The notes: generated by a model not told the origin, from the letters alone. A DNA stretch of 64,000 nucleotides from an uncultured Jannaschia sp. (GCF_947494055.1 NZ_CANLTR010000011.1:58686-122685); one strand, 5' to 3'; shown: positions 18,526 to 28,271, counted from the first letter of the stretch. Made by a program: numbers and translations.

Positions 18526-19107
18526 TCAGAAGCGGAAGTTCAGCGAGACCTCGGCGGTCGTTCCTTCGGCGTCGGCGCCGTCGCTGAAGCTGTCGAACTT
18601 GTGATAGATGACCTCGGTGCCGACGGTCAGCTTCTCGGTCGCGAAGACCTCGTAGCCCACACCGGCGAAATAGCCGTCGGAATCGCCCACGCTGTCGGTG
18701 ACGCCCAGGGCGTAGCCCGCGGTCCCGTAGACGAGGTTCCGGCCGGCGCCGTAACCGGCACGGGCGCCAAGGCGCGCGATCTCGTCGACTTCCACGTCGC
18801 CGAGCTCGAGGTCGGGGCGGATATAGTCGAAAGCGACGCCGAGGACGTAATTGCCGAGATCGTAGTCGTAGCCGAAGCCGAGTCCGTAGAGGAAACCGTC
18901 ATCGTCGAAATCGTCGCCGACGCCGTTGTTGCCTTCGGCATCCGCGTATCCGATCTGCGCACCGACATGGTAGCCGGTCCAGTCGTAGCCGACGGGGGCC
19001 GGCTCGGAGAAGACGGGGGCGGGCTCGATCGGGGCGGGGGCGATGTTTCCGGCGAAGGCGGGGGCCGCGAGGGTCATGGCGGCGAGGGAAGCGAGAACGC
19101 GCTGCAT
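18526..19107 (-). CDS. outer-membrane beta-barrel protein
   Basis: A 193-residue porin-like protein. Signal peptide MQRVLASLAAMTLAAPAFA is followed by a short proline-rich linker (APAPIEPAPVFSEPAPV) and about eight amphipathic strands (WTGYHVGAQIGYADAEG, FLYGLGFGYDYDLG, NLVYGTAGYALGV, EVIYHKFD), ending SLNFRF with a terminal Phe. The pattern is that of the Omp25/OmpA-like barrels of alphaproteobacteria. It is monocistronic with its own terminator. The function is unknown; it is more acidic than the barrel at 8165-8866 and the two are not close copies. Confidence 0.85.
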   Translation of the reverse strand: MQRVLASLAAMTLAAPAFAGNIAPAPIEPAPVFSEPAPVGYDWTGYHVGAQIGYADAEGNNGVGDDFDDDGFLYGLGFGYDYDLGNYVLGVAFDYIRPDLELGDVEVDEIARLGARAGYGAGRNLVYGTAGYALGVTDSVGDSDGYFAGVGYEVFATEKLTVGTEVIYHKFDSFSDGADAEGTTAEVSLNFRF

Positions 19108-19324
19108 CGAATTATCTCCTGTTCATGCCTGATAGGGCCCTTGGACGGGCCTCGGTTCACAAGGTTACCATACGTCGCATGACCAATCCCGTTCCAATAT
19201 GCCAGACACATTCTGTTACATCGCCACCGCCGCCGCCGGAGATTTCGTGACCTCACCCGGCGCTGGCCGCGCCCTGACGACGGTGATAGGAGCGTTCGCC
19301 CGGGCAGGATGACGCGGAGAAACG

Positions 19325-20455
19325 ATGAGCCAGGCGTTCCAATTCGACATCGCCGCGACCGACGGCGCGGCCCGGACGGGCGTGATCTCGACCCCGCGGG
19401 GAGCTATCCGAACGCCGGCCTTCATGCCGGTGGGCACGGCGGGGACGGTGAAGGCGATGCTTCCGGGCTCGGTTCGCGAGACCGGCGCGGATATCCTGCT
19501 GGGCAATACCTATCACCTGATGCTGCGTCCGACGGCGGAGCGGGTCGATCGCATGGGCGGGCTGCACTGCTTTATGAACTGGGATGGACCGATCCTGACC
19601 GACTCGGGCGGGTTCCAGGTCATGTCGCTGGGCGAGTTGCGCAAGCTCGATGCCGATGGCGTGACGTTCCGGAGCCATATCGACGGGTCTCGCCATCGCC
19701 TGACGCCGGAGCGCAGCATGGAGATCCAACGGCTTCTGGGGTCGGATATCGTGATGTGCTTCGACGAATGTCCGGCGCTGCCTGCTTCGCGTGACCGGAT
19801 CGCCGCGTCGATGCGGCTCTCGATGGATTGGGCCGCACGGTCGCGCGATGCGTTCGGGGACCGGCCGGGTCACGCGCTCTTCGGCATCCAGCAGGGCGGG
19901 CTCGAGCCGGATCTGCGCGCCGAGAGCGCCGAGCGGCTGCAGGCCATCGGTTTCGAGGGCTACGCGATCGGCGGACTGGCGGTGGGGGAGGGGCAGGACG
20001 CGATGTTTGGCGTGCTGGACTATGCCCCGCAGCAATTGCCGGTGGACCGGCCGCGTTACCTGATGGGCGTGGGCAAGCCCGACGACATCGTCGGCGCGGT
20101 CGCGCGGGGTGTCGACATGATGGATTGCGTCCTGCCGACCCGGTCGGGGCGGACCGGCCAGGCCTTCACGCGCCGCGGTGTCGTCAACATCCGCAACGCG
20201 CGTCATGCCGAGGATCCGCGACCGCTCGACGACGAATGCCGGTGTCCCGCCTGTCGCGACTATTCGCGGGCCTACCTGCATCATGTCAGCCGCGCCAAGG
20301 AGATGATCGCCTCGATGCTGATGACGTGGCACAACCTGCATTACTACCAAGAGCTGATGGCCGGGATGCGGGCGGCCATCGCGGCCGGGACGTTCGCCGC
20401 GTGGCAGGCCGACTTCCATGCCCGGCGGGCCGAAGGCGATGTCGAGCCGCTCTGA
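19325..20455 (+). CDS. tgt: tRNA-guanine transglycosylase (queuine tRNA-ribosyltransferase)
   Basis: Tgt exchanges guanine-34 for preQ1 in tRNAs with GUN anticodons, the step before QueA. The 376-residue product has the usual length. Seen: the nucleophile region [17 protein letters not shown], the GIQQGG segment, [15 protein letters not shown], and the zinc site built by [16 protein letters not shown] with the downstream His. The other catalytic Asp lies in MDCVLPTR. The start at 19325 has GGAGAAACG before it. tRNA-Asp, a substrate of the pathway, occurs twice in this window. No second queuosine gene is adjacent. Confidence 0.96.
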   Translation: MSQAFQFDIAATDGAARTGVISTPRGAIRTPAFMPVGTAGTVKAMLPGSVRETGADILLGNTYHLMLRPTAERVDRMGGLHCFMNWDGPILTDSGGFQVMSLGELRKLDADGVTFRSHIDGSRHRLTPERSMEIQRLLGSDIVMCFDECPALPASRDRIAASMRLSMDWAARSRDAFGDRPGHALFGIQQGGLEPDLRAESAERLQAIGFEGYAIGGLAVGEGQDAMFGVLDYAPQQLPVDRPRYLMGVGKPDDIVGAVARGVDMMDCVLPTRSGRTGQAFTRRGVVNIRNARHAEDPRPLDDECRCPACRDYSRAYLHHVSRAKEMIASMLMTWHNLHYYQELMAGMRAAIAAGTFAAWQADFHARRAEGDVEPL

Positions 20456-20524
20456 CCGGGTTTGCCGGTACGCGGTGCGATCGTCGCGTCTTGGGCCCGC
20501 CCTTGCGAACCTTCTCGCATGACG

Positions 20525-20541
20525 CCAGTGTCAGACACTGG
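20525..20541. promoter_or_regulatory. perfect 17-bp inverted repeat upstream of lon
   Basis: CCAGTGTCAGACACTGG, two 8-bp arms around one base, 118 nt before the lon start. It may be an operator or a short mRNA hairpin; no T-run follows. A loose heat-shock-like CTTG-N17-CTTCTC lies just upstream (about 20490) but is too weak to call. Confidence 0.4.
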
Positions 20542-20659
20542 TCGGGAACGACCCGCGCATTGAACAGGCCACGTCGCGGCCCCACATCCTGGGTCGATGA
20601 CGGAAGACCTCACACGCCGCCGCTCCGGGGCCGAGGTCTTTGCGAAAGGACAGTGAGAC

Positions 20660-23059
20660 ATGACCACATCCACCCATCCCGTGCTGCCGCTGCGTGACAT
20701 CGTGGTGTTCCCGCACATGATCGTGCCGCTCTTCGTGGGGCGCGACAAGTCGGTCCGCGCCCTCGAGGAGGTGATGGCGGACGACAAGCAGATCCTGCTC
20801 TCGAGCCAGATCGACCCGGCCGTTGACGAGCCCGATGCCGACGGCATCTACCGCGTCGGCGTGCTGGCGAACGTGCTGCAGCTCCTCAAGCTGCCCGACG
20901 GGACCGTGAAAGTTCTCGTCGAAGGCCGCTCGCGCGTGAAGATCGTCCGATTCCTTGACACCGAAGCCTTCTTCGAGGCCGAAGCGGAAGCGCTGGAGGA
21001 GACGCGCGGTGACGATGCGACGGTCGACGCGCTCGTGAAATCCGTTGGCGAGGAGTTCGGACGCTACGCCAAGGTCAAGAAGAACATCCCCGAGGAGGCG
21101 CTCGGCTCCGTGGCCGAGGCGCGCGATCCTGCGAAGCTGGTCGATCTCGTTTCCGGGCATCTCGGCGTCGAGGTCGCGCAGAAGCAGGAGCTTCTGGAGA
21201 TCCTCACCGTGTCCGAGCGGCTGGAGAAGGTCTACGGCCTGATGCAGGGCGAGATGTCGGTCCTGCAGGTCGAGAAGCGCATCAAGTCCCGCGTGAAGTC
21301 CCAGATGGAGCGGACGCAGCGCGAGTACTATCTCAACGAACAGATGAAGGCGATCCAGAAGGAGCTGGGCGACGGCGAGGACGGGCAATCCGAAGTGGCC
21401 GATCTCGAGCGCCGGATCGAGGAGACGAAGCTTTCCAAGGAGGCGCGCGACAAGGCCGAGGGCGAGCTCAAGAAGCTCAAGAACATGAGCCCGATGTCGG
21501 CCGAGGCGACGGTGGTGCGCAACTACCTCGACTGGATGCTGTCGATCCCGTGGGGCACGAAGTCCCGCACCAAGAAGGACATCCTGAAGGCACAGGACGT
21601 CCTCGACCAGGACCATTACGGTCTCGAGAAGGTCAAAGAGCGGATCGTCGAGTATCTCGCCGTGCAGGCGCGGTCGGCCAAGCTCAAGGGTCCGATCCTC
21701 TGCCTCGTCGGACCTCCGGGTGTCGGCAAGACCTCGCTCGGCAAGTCGGTCGCCAAGGCCACGGGACGCGAGTTCATCCGCATCTCGTTGGGCGGCGTGC
21801 GCGACGAATCCGAGATCCGCGGTCACCGGCGGACCTATATCGGCTCCATGCCCGGCAAGATCATCCAGGCGTTGAAGAAGGCCAAGACGACGAACCCGCT
21901 CATCCTGCTCGACGAGATCGACAAGATGGGTCAGGATTTCCGCGGCGACCCGGCCTCGGCGATGCTGGAGGTGCTCGATCCCGAGCAGAACTCGACCTTT
22001 GTGGACCACTATCTCGAGGTGGAATACGATCTGTCGAACGTGATGTTCCTGACGACGGCGAACTCCTACAACATGCCGTCGCCGCTTCTCGACCGGATGG
22101 AGATCATCTCGCTCGCGGGCTACACCGAAGAGGAGAAGGTCGAGATCGCCAAGCAGCATCTGCTGTCGAAGCAGGTCAAGAACCATGGGCTCCGCAAGAG
22201 CGAGTTCGAGGTCACCGATGCAGCGCTCACCGAGATGGTGCGGACGTATACGCGTGAGGCGGGCGTGCGGAACCTTGAGCGCGAGATCGCGAAGCTGGCG
22301 CGGAAGGCGGTCACGCGGATCGTCGGCAAGAAGGAGACGTCGATCAAGGTCGACGCCGACAACCTCGACGATTTCCTCGGCGTGAAGAAGTACCGCTACG
22401 GCCTGGCCGAACAGGAGGACCAGATCGGCGTCGTGACCGGGCTGGCCTATACCTCGGTGGGCGGCGATCTCTTGCAGATCGAGGCGCTGCGCCTGCCGGG
22501 CAAGGGCCGGATGAAGACGACCGGCAAGCTCGGCGACGTGATGAAGGAGTCGATCGACGCGGCCTCGAGCTACGTGCGCTCCATCGCGCCGCAGATCGGG
22601 GTGAAGCCGCCGCGTTTCGACACGATGGACATCCACGTCCACGTGCCGGACGGAGCGACACCGAAGGACGGCCCGTCCGCAGGTCTGGCGATGGTGACGT
22701 CCATCGTCTCCACGCTGACGCAGATCCCGGTTCGGCGCGACATTGCGATGACGGGCGAGGTCTCGCTCCGCGGCAACGCGATGCCGATCGGTGGGCTGAA
22801 GGAGAAACTGCTGGCGGCCCTTCGGGGCGGCATCAAGACGGTGCTGATCCCGGAGGAAAACGAGAAGGACCTCGCCGAATTGCCCGACAGCGTGAAGGAC
22901 GGGCTGGAGATCGTGCCGGTCAAGCACGTCTCCGAAGTGCTCAAGCGGGCGCTGGTCCGTGAGCCGGAGCCCATCGAGTGGGACGAGGCTGCCGAAGAGG
23001 CCGCGGCGCTGGCCGCCCGCGCCAACCAGGCGCGCGAGCAAGGCGCGGTCGCGCACTGA
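20660..23059 (+). CDS. lon: ATP-dependent protease Lon
   Basis: Lon (799 residues) degrades misfolded and some regulatory proteins in the cytosol. The N-terminal substrate-binding domain opens [22 protein letters not shown], the AAA+ module has Walker [14 protein letters not shown] at about residues 351-363 and Walker [11 protein letters not shown], and the C-terminal protease has the catalytic Ser in PKDGPSAG (about residue 673) and Lys in [14 protein letters not shown] (about 716). The length and all core motifs are normal. It is monocistronic, with a strong hairpin after it. Confidence 0.97.
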   Translation: MTTSTHPVLPLRDIVVFPHMIVPLFVGRDKSVRALEEVMADDKQILLSSQIDPAVDEPDADGIYRVGVLANVLQLLKLPDGTVKVLVEGRSRVKIVRFLDTEAFFEAEAEALEETRGDDATVDALVKSVGEEFGRYAKVKKNIPEEALGSVAEARDPAKLVDLVSGHLGVEVAQKQELLEILTVSERLEKVYGLMQGEMSVLQVEKRIKSRVKSQMERTQREYYLNEQMKAIQKELGDGEDGQSEVADLERRIEETKLSKEARDKAEGELKKLKNMSPMSAEATVVRNYLDWMLSIPWGTKSRTKKDILKAQDVLDQDHYGLEKVKERIVEYLAVQARSAKLKGPILCLVGPPGVGKTSLGKSVAKATGREFIRISLGGVRDESEIRGHRRTYIGSMPGKIIQALKKAKTTNPLILLDEIDKMGQDFRGDPASAMLEVLDPEQNSTFVDHYLEVEYDLSNVMFLTTANSYNMPSPLLDRMEIISLAGYTEEEKVEIAKQHLLSKQVKNHGLRKSEFEVTDAALTEMVRTYTREAGVRNLEREIAKLARKAVTRIVGKKETSIKVDADNLDDFLGVKKYRYGLAEQEDQIGVVTGLAYTSVGGDLLQIEALRLPGKGRMKTTGKLGDVMKESIDAASSYVRSIAPQIGVKPPRFDTMDIHVHVPDGATPKDGPSAGLAMVTSIVSTLTQIPVRRDIAMTGEVSLRGNAMPIGGLKEKLLAALRGGIKTVLIPEENEKDLAELPDSVKDGLEIVPVKHVSEVLKRALVREPEPIEWDEAAEEAAALAARANQAREQGAVAH

Positions 23060-23083
23060 TCCGACCCGATGTCGCAGCAAGGG

Positions 23084-23105
23084 GCGCCCCCCGGGGCGCT
23101 CTTTT
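23084..23105. terminator. terminator between convergent lon and nucleosidase genes
   Basis: GCGCCCC and GGGGCGC form a GC stem with a very short loop, followed on the plus strand by TCTTTT. It can end lon transcripts, and possibly those of the convergent gene. Confidence 0.7.
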
Positions 23106-23128
23106 CCGTTCGGCCTGAAGGATCTCGC

Positions 23129-24007
23129 TCAGTCCAGTGCGTCGAGGAACGCGAGGACGACGCTGGCAGAGTTTCCAGCCGCGATCGACAGGAAGGTTCC
23201 CATCTCGTTGGCGCCCTCGCCGCCACCGGCTAGGTCGGAGAGTGAGCGAAAGGCGATGAACGGCACCTCGTTGGCATAGGCGACCTGCGCGACGGCGGCG
23301 CTTTCCATGTCGAGCACCTGTGCGTCGAACGTGTCGAAGGCCCATTCGCGAACCTCCGCGTTGTCGACGAACGCCGCGCCGGAAACCCCGTTGCCGCCGG
23401 TCACGATCCGCGGCGATCGGCTGAGGCAGGTCCCCTCGGCGTCGCATGCCGGCAGCTCCGCCTCGATCGCCTCCGCCGTAGCGAGCAGATCGGGGTCGAC
23501 TGCGTACCAGAACTTATCCTCCGGCGTTTCCGCCCGGGCCGACTGGACGGCCTCGGTCCGCGTGTAGATCATGCCGAGTGGCGCGAAGTTCGACGTCATC
23601 CAGGGCGGGATCGCATAGCCCTCCGCCGTTTCCCGCGCGAGGATGGCGTTGAGGTAGCCGCCCCATTGCGCCGGGACCACGACGTCGCCGATCGAGAGTG
23701 ATGGGTCGACCCCGCCGGCAATGCCCGAGAAGACGATGGCCTCGATGTCGAAATGGTCGAGCGCGAGTTGCGTGGTCATCGTGGCGTTGACCATGCTGAT
23801 GCCCGAGAGAAACAGGACGACCTCCTGACCCTCCAGAGTTCCCGTGACGAAGCGGTTCCCGTTGATCGTCCGCGTCTCCGGATTCGCGACCGCGTCCCGC
23901 AGGGCGATCCATTCGGGTTCGAACGCCGACATGACGGCGATGCGGTCGGCCGCGGCCGTCGTGGTCGAAGCGAGAAGAAGGGCGAGGGCTGTCGGTCGGA
24001 CGTTCAT
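23129..24007 (-). CDS. exported MTA/SAH nucleosidase-like phosphorylase-superfamily protein
   Basis: A 292-residue member of the nucleoside phosphorylase / MTAN superfamily. Seen: RIAVMSAFEPEWIALRDAV at the start of the domain, the phosphate/ribose-site VFSGIAGGVDPSLSIGDVVVP, and the catalytic region VLDMESAAVAQVAYANEVPF with FRSLSD following (the MESAA Met-Glu that binds ribose, and the Asp of SLSD that protonates the base). Unlike the cytosolic E. coli MTAN (about 230 residues) it begins with a signal peptide MNVRPTALALLLASTTTAAA, so it should act in the periplasm. There is a roughly 40-residue insert with two cysteines (ACDAEGTC). The substrate, perhaps extracellular nucleosides or MTA, is inferred. 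Confidence 0.85.
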   Translation of the reverse strand: MNVRPTALALLLASTTTAAADRIAVMSAFEPEWIALRDAVANPETRTINGNRFVTGTLEGQEVVLFLSGISMVNATMTTQLALDHFDIEAIVFSGIAGGVDPSLSIGDVVVPAQWGGYLNAILARETAEGYAIPPWMTSNFAPLGMIYTRTEAVQSARAETPEDKFWYAVDPDLLATAEAIEAELPACDAEGTCLSRSPRIVTGGNGVSGAAFVDNAEVREWAFDTFDAQVLDMESAAVAQVAYANEVPFIAFRSLSDLAGGGEGANEMGTFLSIAAGNSASVVLAFLDALD

Positions 24008-24080
24008 GCGGGCCTCCGTGGGACGCGGTGCTGCATGTTCGCGTGCCGGTCGGGGAGCCGCAAGCGGGACAAGATCGGTC

Positions 24081-24109
24081 TTGAACCCCGATCGCGGCTT
24101 GTCTAGATG
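24081..24109 (+). promoter_or_regulatory. promoter of tRNA-Val(CAC)
   Basis: TTGAAC (-35), 17-nt spacer, TAGATG (-10), 13 nt before the mature tRNA. Confidence 0.65.
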
Positions 24110-24122
24110 CCGGGCGAAGGTC

Positions 24123-24197
24123 GGGTGATTAGCTCAGTGGTAGAGCGCTTCGTTCACATCGAAGATGTCGGGGGTTCAAATCCCTCATCACCCACCA
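24123..24197 (+). tRNA. tRNA-Val(CAC)
   Basis: A complete cloverleaf: acceptor GGGTGAT/ATCACCC, D arm TAGCTCAGTGGTAGAGC, anticodon stem CTTCG/CGAAG with loop TTCACAT (anticodon CAC), T arm GGGGGTTCAAATCCC, and encoded CCA. It reads valine codon GUG. Confidence 0.97.
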
Positions 24198-24219
24198 TTT
24201 TCTCATCTACGAGATTCTG

Positions 24220-24744
24220 ATGCCGCCGCTGCTGATCCTTCGGCACGGGCAGACGGTGTGGAACCGCGAGGGCCGTCTCCAGGGCGGTCGCGACAGCGAC
24301 CTTACCGCGTTCGGCCGGGTGCAAGCCGCGCGGCAGGGCGCGATCTTGCGGGCGCTCGGGGTTGCAAGACGTCCCGTTCGTGTCAGTCCGGCGCGCCGGG
24401 CGCAGGTTTCCGCGGCGCTTGCGGGGCTCTTTGCCCAAGTAGAGAACCGGATCGCCGAGATCGGATTGGGCGACTGGGAGGGACGGTCCCTCGCCGAGAT
24501 CGCACCGCCGCCGGGCGTCGCATGGAAGTTCGCCGCGCCCGGCGGAGAGACGCGCGGCGCTCTCACCGCCCGCCTCGCGGCCTTTCTCGCCACGCTCGAC
24601 GGTCCTGCAATCGTCGTCACCCATGGGGTCGTCTCGATCGGCCTGCGGGCAATGCTGATGGGGGTGAGCGATTGGGACATGCTCGCCGACCCCCAAGGCG
24701 TAGTCCATCACGTCGTGGACGGCCGCGAGACAGTTTACACCTGA
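24220..24744 (+). CDS. histidine phosphatase (phosphoglycerate-mutase-like)
   Basis: A 174-residue protein of the histidine phosphatase superfamily. The catalytic LILRHGQTVWNREGRLQGGRD is near the N-terminus (His nucleophile at residue 9), LGDWEGRSLAEI follows at about 87, and the second catalytic His is in VVTHGVVSIGLR at about 132. It may dephosphorylate a small metabolite; nothing here decides between mutase and phosphatase, though short members are usually phosphatases. It sits between two tRNA-Val genes and starts 22 nt after the first, so it may be read through from that promoter. Confidence 0.85.
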   Translation: MPPLLILRHGQTVWNREGRLQGGRDSDLTAFGRVQAARQGAILRALGVARRPVRVSPARRAQVSAALAGLFAQVENRIAEIGLGDWEGRSLAEIAPPPGVAWKFAAPGGETRGALTARLAAFLATLDGPAIVVTHGVVSIGLRAMLMGVSDWDMLADPQGVVHHVVDGRETVYT

Positions 24745-24745
24745 C

Positions 24746-24774
24746 TTGATGCGAGGGGCGCGTCGCGCTAGTCC
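24746..24774 (+). promoter_or_regulatory. promoter of tRNA-Val(UAC)
   Basis: TTGATG (-35), 17-nt spacer, TAGTCC (-10), 9 nt before the mature tRNA; it overlaps the region right after the histidine phosphatase stop. Confidence 0.6.
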
Positions 24775-24783
24775 CGAACGGGC

Positions 24784-24859
24784 GGGTGGTTAGCTCAGTT
24801 GGTAGAGCGTCTCGTTTACACCGAGGATGTCGGGGGTTCGAGCCCCTCACCACCCACCA
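24784..24859 (+). tRNA. tRNA-Val(UAC)
   Basis: Acceptor GGGTGGT/ACCACCC, anticodon stem CTCG/CGAG with loop TTTACAC (anticodon TAC), T arm GGGGGTTCGAGCCCC and encoded CCA. With tRNA-Val(CAC) 0.6 kb away it covers valine codons ending in A and G. Confidence 0.97.
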
Positions 24860-24934
24860 TTTCCCCGCCCCCGGTCGTCGATTTGGTGGGTCCGGATGGA
24901 ACGCGATGTTCTGTGGAAATGCAGCCGCGATCGC

Positions 24935-24963
24935 TTGACGCCCCTCTCGCCCTCTCCTACACC
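24935..24963 (+). promoter_or_regulatory. promoter of first tRNA-Asp
   Basis: TTGACG (-35), 17-nt spacer, TACACC (-10), 32 nt before the mature tRNA. The -10 is weak. Confidence 0.5.
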
Positions 24964-24995
24964 GCACCCGTGCCGGGCGACCGGGACGCAAATGC

Positions 24996-25072
24996 GCGGT
25001 TGTAGCTCAGTTGGTTAGAGTACCGGCCTGTCACGCCGGGGGTCGCGGGTTCGAGCCCCGTCAACCGCGCCA
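24996..25072 (+). tRNA. tRNA-Asp(GUC), copy 1
   Basis: Acceptor GCGGTTG/CAACCGC, D arm TAGCTCAGTTGGTTAGAG, anticodon stem CCGGC/GCCGG with loop CTGTCAC (anticodon GTC), T arm CGGGTTCGAGCCCCG, encoded CCA. It is a queuosine substrate. An identical 77-nt copy lies at 30364-30440. Confidence 0.97.
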
Positions 25073-25423
25073 TTGCGATCCTGTCCGTCAGATCGACTTG
25101 GACTTCCAGGTCCGGCCGAATACGGTAACCGCCGTCTAGACGTCTCCGTACTCGGACACGGGTTGGCTAGGGAAACTTCCGGACGCAAGATTTGTGCAGT
25201 TGCCTCCGAGTCGGTGAACGAGTTCTAACTCGACCATGCCGAGGAATAGCACGTGACTTCATACATTGGCTGAAGGCTATGCCACTGATCTTCGTTCGCG
25301 TTTGGTAGCGTGGTAGCGACCACATGCTAGATTTGCGTATGCATGACGCAAGAAAGTGCTGGGAAAGATCGCTGCTCGCAAGATGCGCGGTGAATTGGCA
25401 CGCCGCACGGCGCGGGCAGGGAA
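25073..25423. other. intergenic stretch after tRNA-Asp copy 1
   Basis: No gene recognised. It includes a 10-bp palindrome CGTCTAGACG at 25133-25142 and is less GC-rich than the flanks. Confidence 0.4.
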
Positions 25424-25455
25424 TGGACGACGCAATCCGGTGATTGCGTCGTCCA
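25424..25455 (-). terminator. strong hairpin after the ferritin-like gene
   Basis: A perfect 14-bp stem (TGGACGACGCAATC) with a 4-nt loop, 5 nt beyond the stop of the minus-strand gene at 25461. Only TTCCC follows, but the stem is strong enough to act as a terminator or mRNA stabiliser. Confidence 0.65.
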
Positions 25456-25460
25456 AGGTG

Positions 25461-25910
25461 TCACACCTGTTGCGACATCCGGTCCATCCATTCGCGGTGG
25501 CGTGTCTCGTCGGCCAAGGCCTTCTCGAAGAACGCCTTGGATTTCGGCAGGGCGTTCTCGTGCTGGCTGGCGCGCTCATAGGCCATGACGGTGTCGTCCT
25601 CGTTGGTCTTCATCGCCTTGAGGATGGCGCCGTCGCCCATCAGGTCGGCCATCGCGATCTTGCCGGTCGTCAGCATCTGCTTCGCGTCGCCCTCGGTCGG
25701 AGCCTCCGCGCCCGCTTCCGCTGCCATCTCTGTCAGCACGTCGAGATGCTGCATGTGGTCCTGCCGGAACTGGGCGACCTGATCGCTCAGGGCCGTGTCC
25801 GACAACCGTTCGATCGAGGAATCGTAGGCCGCGATCGCGTCCCGCTCGAGATAGATGAGATCGGTGACAAGCTTGTCGAAGGTGGTTTCGTTTCCAACTG
25901 TCGTGACCAT
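25461..25910 (-). CDS. ferritin-like four-helix-bundle protein (DUF2383-type)
   Basis: A 149-residue all-helical protein of the ferritin-like DUF2383 group. It shows paired metal-ligand-like patterns: DLIYLERDAIAAYDSSIERL with Glu in helix 1, QDHMQHLDVLTEMA in helix 2, and DETRHREWMDRM in helix 4. No signal peptide. The start at 25910 follows AGGAGACAGACCC; upstream in-frame codons lack support. Members are often linked to stress; here it is followed by catalase and a copper regulon on the chromosome, which fits a protective role, but no activity can be assigned. Confidence 0.8.
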   Translation of the reverse strand: MVTTVGNETTFDKLVTDLIYLERDAIAAYDSSIERLSDTALSDQVAQFRQDHMQHLDVLTEMAAEAGAEAPTEGDAKQMLTTGKIAMADLMGDGAILKAMKTNEDDTVMAYERASQHENALPKSKAFFEKALADETRHREWMDRMSQQV

Positions 25911-26060
25911 GGGTCTGTCTCCTGTCTGGACCCGATGTACGCGGCCTTGGTCGGGCATGCGAGATCGGGCGGTTTCATACGGATCGACGTTTCGTGGCTT
26001 CGCATGTTACGTCACGGAACGGTCATTGAACAATTATCAAGCGGGGCAACGGAAGCGGAT

Positions 26061-26100
26061 CGAGGTCACCCCGGCGCCGTGCGTTCCAAGGGTGACCTCG
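26061..26100 (-). terminator. hairpin after katE
   Basis: CGAGGTCACCC and GGGTGACCTCG, a perfect 11-bp stem with an 18-nt loop, just beyond the catalase stop on the minus strand. No T-run. Confidence 0.5.
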
Positions 26101-26113
26101 CATTCGGGCACGT

Positions 26114-27838
26114 CTACTCGGCGGCTTGGCTGCGCGCGACCGAAGCGCTCGACGGGAAGCCCGCGAGCACCTCGTCGGCGGTAGCCTTTCGGTTCTCGAC
26201 GGAGCTCGTCCACTGGCCCCAGACCGACGGGTCGATCTCGTCGCCGTTGCCCCCGAGCGACGACAGGCGGCTCTGATCCTCGTCGGTCAGAACCTGCTTC
26301 GGCAGGGGCGCGAGATGCTTCACATCGTCGGCCCCGATCCCGATCGTCTCACCGACACGACGACCGTAATCGTCGTGGACGAGGAACAGATGCCAGACCA
26401 TGCGCTCCTGCACGTCGCGCTCGCAATCGCCCAGCATCGTTCCCAAGGTCTTGATCAGGTCGTCGCGCTCCCAGTTCAGCATGGTGCAGAAGCGAGCACG
26501 GGCCTGGACGTAGTCGTTGCGCCGGTCGAGGACGCTTCGCGTCAGGCGCCCCTGGATCTCGGGCGTGTTGTTGGGCTCCTCCCGCGGTGCCTCGTTCAGG
26601 CCGTCATGGAGCGACGGCTCGTAGTTCACGTGCGGGTTCTGACCCTCGGCCGTGTCGCGGTAATACGACATCTGCCCGTCCGCCTGGTTGGTCGCGACCC
26701 TGGCCTGCTTCGGCTGATTCACCGGCAGTTGCAGGTAGTTCGGCCCGACCCGGTAGCGTTGCGTGTCCGAGTAGGAGAACGTGCGGCCGACCAGCATCTT
26801 GTCGTCGGAGAAGTCGAGCCCGTCGACGAGGACACCGGTGCCCATCGCGATCTGCTCGTTCTCGTTGAAGAAGTTCTCGACGTTCCGGTTCAGGGTCATC
26901 GTGCCGACATGTCGCAGCGGGAAGTCGCGCTCGGACCAGACCTTGGTGTCGTCGAGCGGATCCCAGTCGAGTTCGGGATGTTCGTGATCCTCCATGACCT
27001 GCACGTAGAGGTCCCACTGGGGATAGTTGCCCGTCTCGATCGCCGTGTAGAGATCCTTGGAGGCGGAGCCGAGATCCTGACCCTGCACCTTGGCGGCTTC
27101 CTCCTCGGTCAGGCTCGCCACGCCCTGCTTGGGATGCCAGTGATACTTCACAAGACAGGTCCCGCCCTCGGCATTGACCATCTTGTAGGTGTTGACCCCG
27201 AAGCCCTCCATGTGCCGGTAGTTCGCCGGGATGCCGCGCGGGCTGAACAGGTGGGTCAGCATGTGCATCGACTCGGGCGTCTGGCTCATGAAGTCGAAGA
27301 TCCGGTTCGGCTCCTGCCGGAAGGTCACCGGATCGGGCTTCAGCGAGTGGATCACGTCGGGAAACTTGATCGCGTCGCGGATGAAGAACACCGCGAGGTT
27401 GTTGCCGACGAGATCCCAATTGCCATCCTCGGTGTAGAACTTGATGGCGAAACCGCGCGGGTCGCGGGCGACTTCCGAACTGTCACGGCCGCCGATCACG
27501 GTCGAGAAGCGGATCGCCAGCGGGGTCTTCTTGCCCGCCTCCTGGAACAGCTTGGCACGGGTATAGGTCGCGGCCGGCTCGTCACCGATCTTGCCGGTTG
27601 CCTCGAACTCGCCGTAGGCCACGAAACCGCGAGCGTGAACCACGCGCTCGGGGATGCGCTCGCGGTCGAAATGGCTGATCTTCTCGAGGAACTGGTAGTT
27701 CTCGAGCGTCGCGGGGCCGCGCGCGCCGACAGTGCGCTGCGACTGGTTGTTGGTGACGGGATGGCCCTGGCGGTTGGTGAGGATGCGTTCGTCCGAGCTC
27801 CGAGGGCCAGCCTGGGTGTTCGTGTCATGAGATGACAT
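26114..27838 (-). CDS. monofunctional heme catalase
   Basis: Catalase (574 residues) splits hydrogen peroxide into water and oxygen. Seen: catalytic His68 in [18 protein letters not shown], the Asn of [15 protein letters not shown] (about 147), and the proximal heme-ligand Tyr356 in [17 protein letters not shown]. There is an extra C-terminal tail of about 80 residues ([20 protein letters not shown] and on), longer than the 480-residue small-subunit type but shorter than the 750-residue KatE type. A GAGGAATCCC ribosome site precedes the start. No OxyR or PerR box was identified. It stands between the ferritin-like gene and csoR, all within the tRNA-Asp bracket. Confidence 0.95.
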   Translation of the reverse strand: MSSHDTNTQAGPRSSDERILTNRQGHPVTNNQSQRTVGARGPATLENYQFLEKISHFDRERIPERVVHARGFVAYGEFEATGKIGDEPAATYTRAKLFQEAGKKTPLAIRFSTVIGGRDSSEVARDPRGFAIKFYTEDGNWDLVGNNLAVFFIRDAIKFPDVIHSLKPDPVTFRQEPNRIFDFMSQTPESMHMLTHLFSPRGIPANYRHMEGFGVNTYKMVNAEGGTCLVKYHWHPKQGVASLTEEEAAKVQGQDLGSASKDLYTAIETGNYPQWDLYVQVMEDHEHPELDWDPLDDTKVWSERDFPLRHVGTMTLNRNVENFFNENEQIAMGTGVLVDGLDFSDDKMLVGRTFSYSDTQRYRVGPNYLQLPVNQPKQARVATNQADGQMSYYRDTAEGQNPHVNYEPSLHDGLNEAPREEPNNTPEIQGRLTRSVLDRRNDYVQARARFCTMLNWERDDLIKTLGTMLGDCERDVQERMVWHLFLVHDDYGRRVGETIGIGADDVKHLAPLPKQVLTDEDQSRLSSLGGNGDEIDPSVWGQWTSSVENRKATADEVLAGFPSSASVARSQAAE

Positions 27839-27998
27839 GGGATTCCTCGTGTTCCGCTGTTACAAGATTCAACGCATGGCCCGGCAATTTGTGCCCCGCG
27901 AAATCGAGAAACTCGCCGAGGCGCAAAGGTGACGCCGTGGTCATACGCCCTGTCTGCGGGAAACTGCTCAGCGAAGGTGACCCAAAGGAAGCCGTCGC

Positions 27999-28271
27999 CT
28001 AATCGCGTGCCCTGTCCAGCAGGTGTATCAGTTCCAGAAACTTCGCGCGCTGCTCGGACTCGTCACCCGACGACACGGCATCCTCAATGCAGTGTGCGGC
28101 ATGATCCTCGATGACCAGACGTTCCACGCCTTTCAGTGCCGCGCGGACGGCCGCAATCTGCGTGAGGATGTCGATGCAGTAGCGGTCATCCTCGACCATC
28201 CGGGAGATCCCCCGGACCTGACCTTCGAGTCGCTTGAGCCGCGCAAGGGCGGCGTCCCTGTTTTCATGCAT
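27999..28271 (-). CDS. csoR: copper-sensing repressor CsoR
   Basis: A 90-residue CsoR/RcnR-family repressor, all-helical, tetrameric in the family. The Cu(I) ligands are conserved with exact CsoR spacing: Cys32 in DRYCIDIL, His57 in IEDHAAHC and Cys61. The RcnR N-terminal His is not required. The DNA-binding surface RLKRLEGQVRGISRMVEDD is typical. The start at 28271 is chosen by family length; the upstream in-frame part to 28316 is not conserved. A matching operator lies 85 nt upstream between this gene and the divergent DUF305 gene, so it should repress both and release them on copper. Confidence 0.92.
   Translation of the reverse strand: MHENRDAALARLKRLEGQVRGISRMVEDDRYCIDILTQIAAVRAALKGVERLVIEDHAAHCIEDAVSSGDESEQRAKFLELIHLLDRARD

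Noticed and set aside
20480..20515. Heat-shock sigma promoter before lon
   Set aside because: CTTG-N17-CTTCTC matches the consensus only in part, so it is only mentioned.
24123..25072. tRNA cluster as part of an rRNA operon
   Set aside because: No 16S, 23S or 5S sequence nearby; each tRNA has its own promoter.
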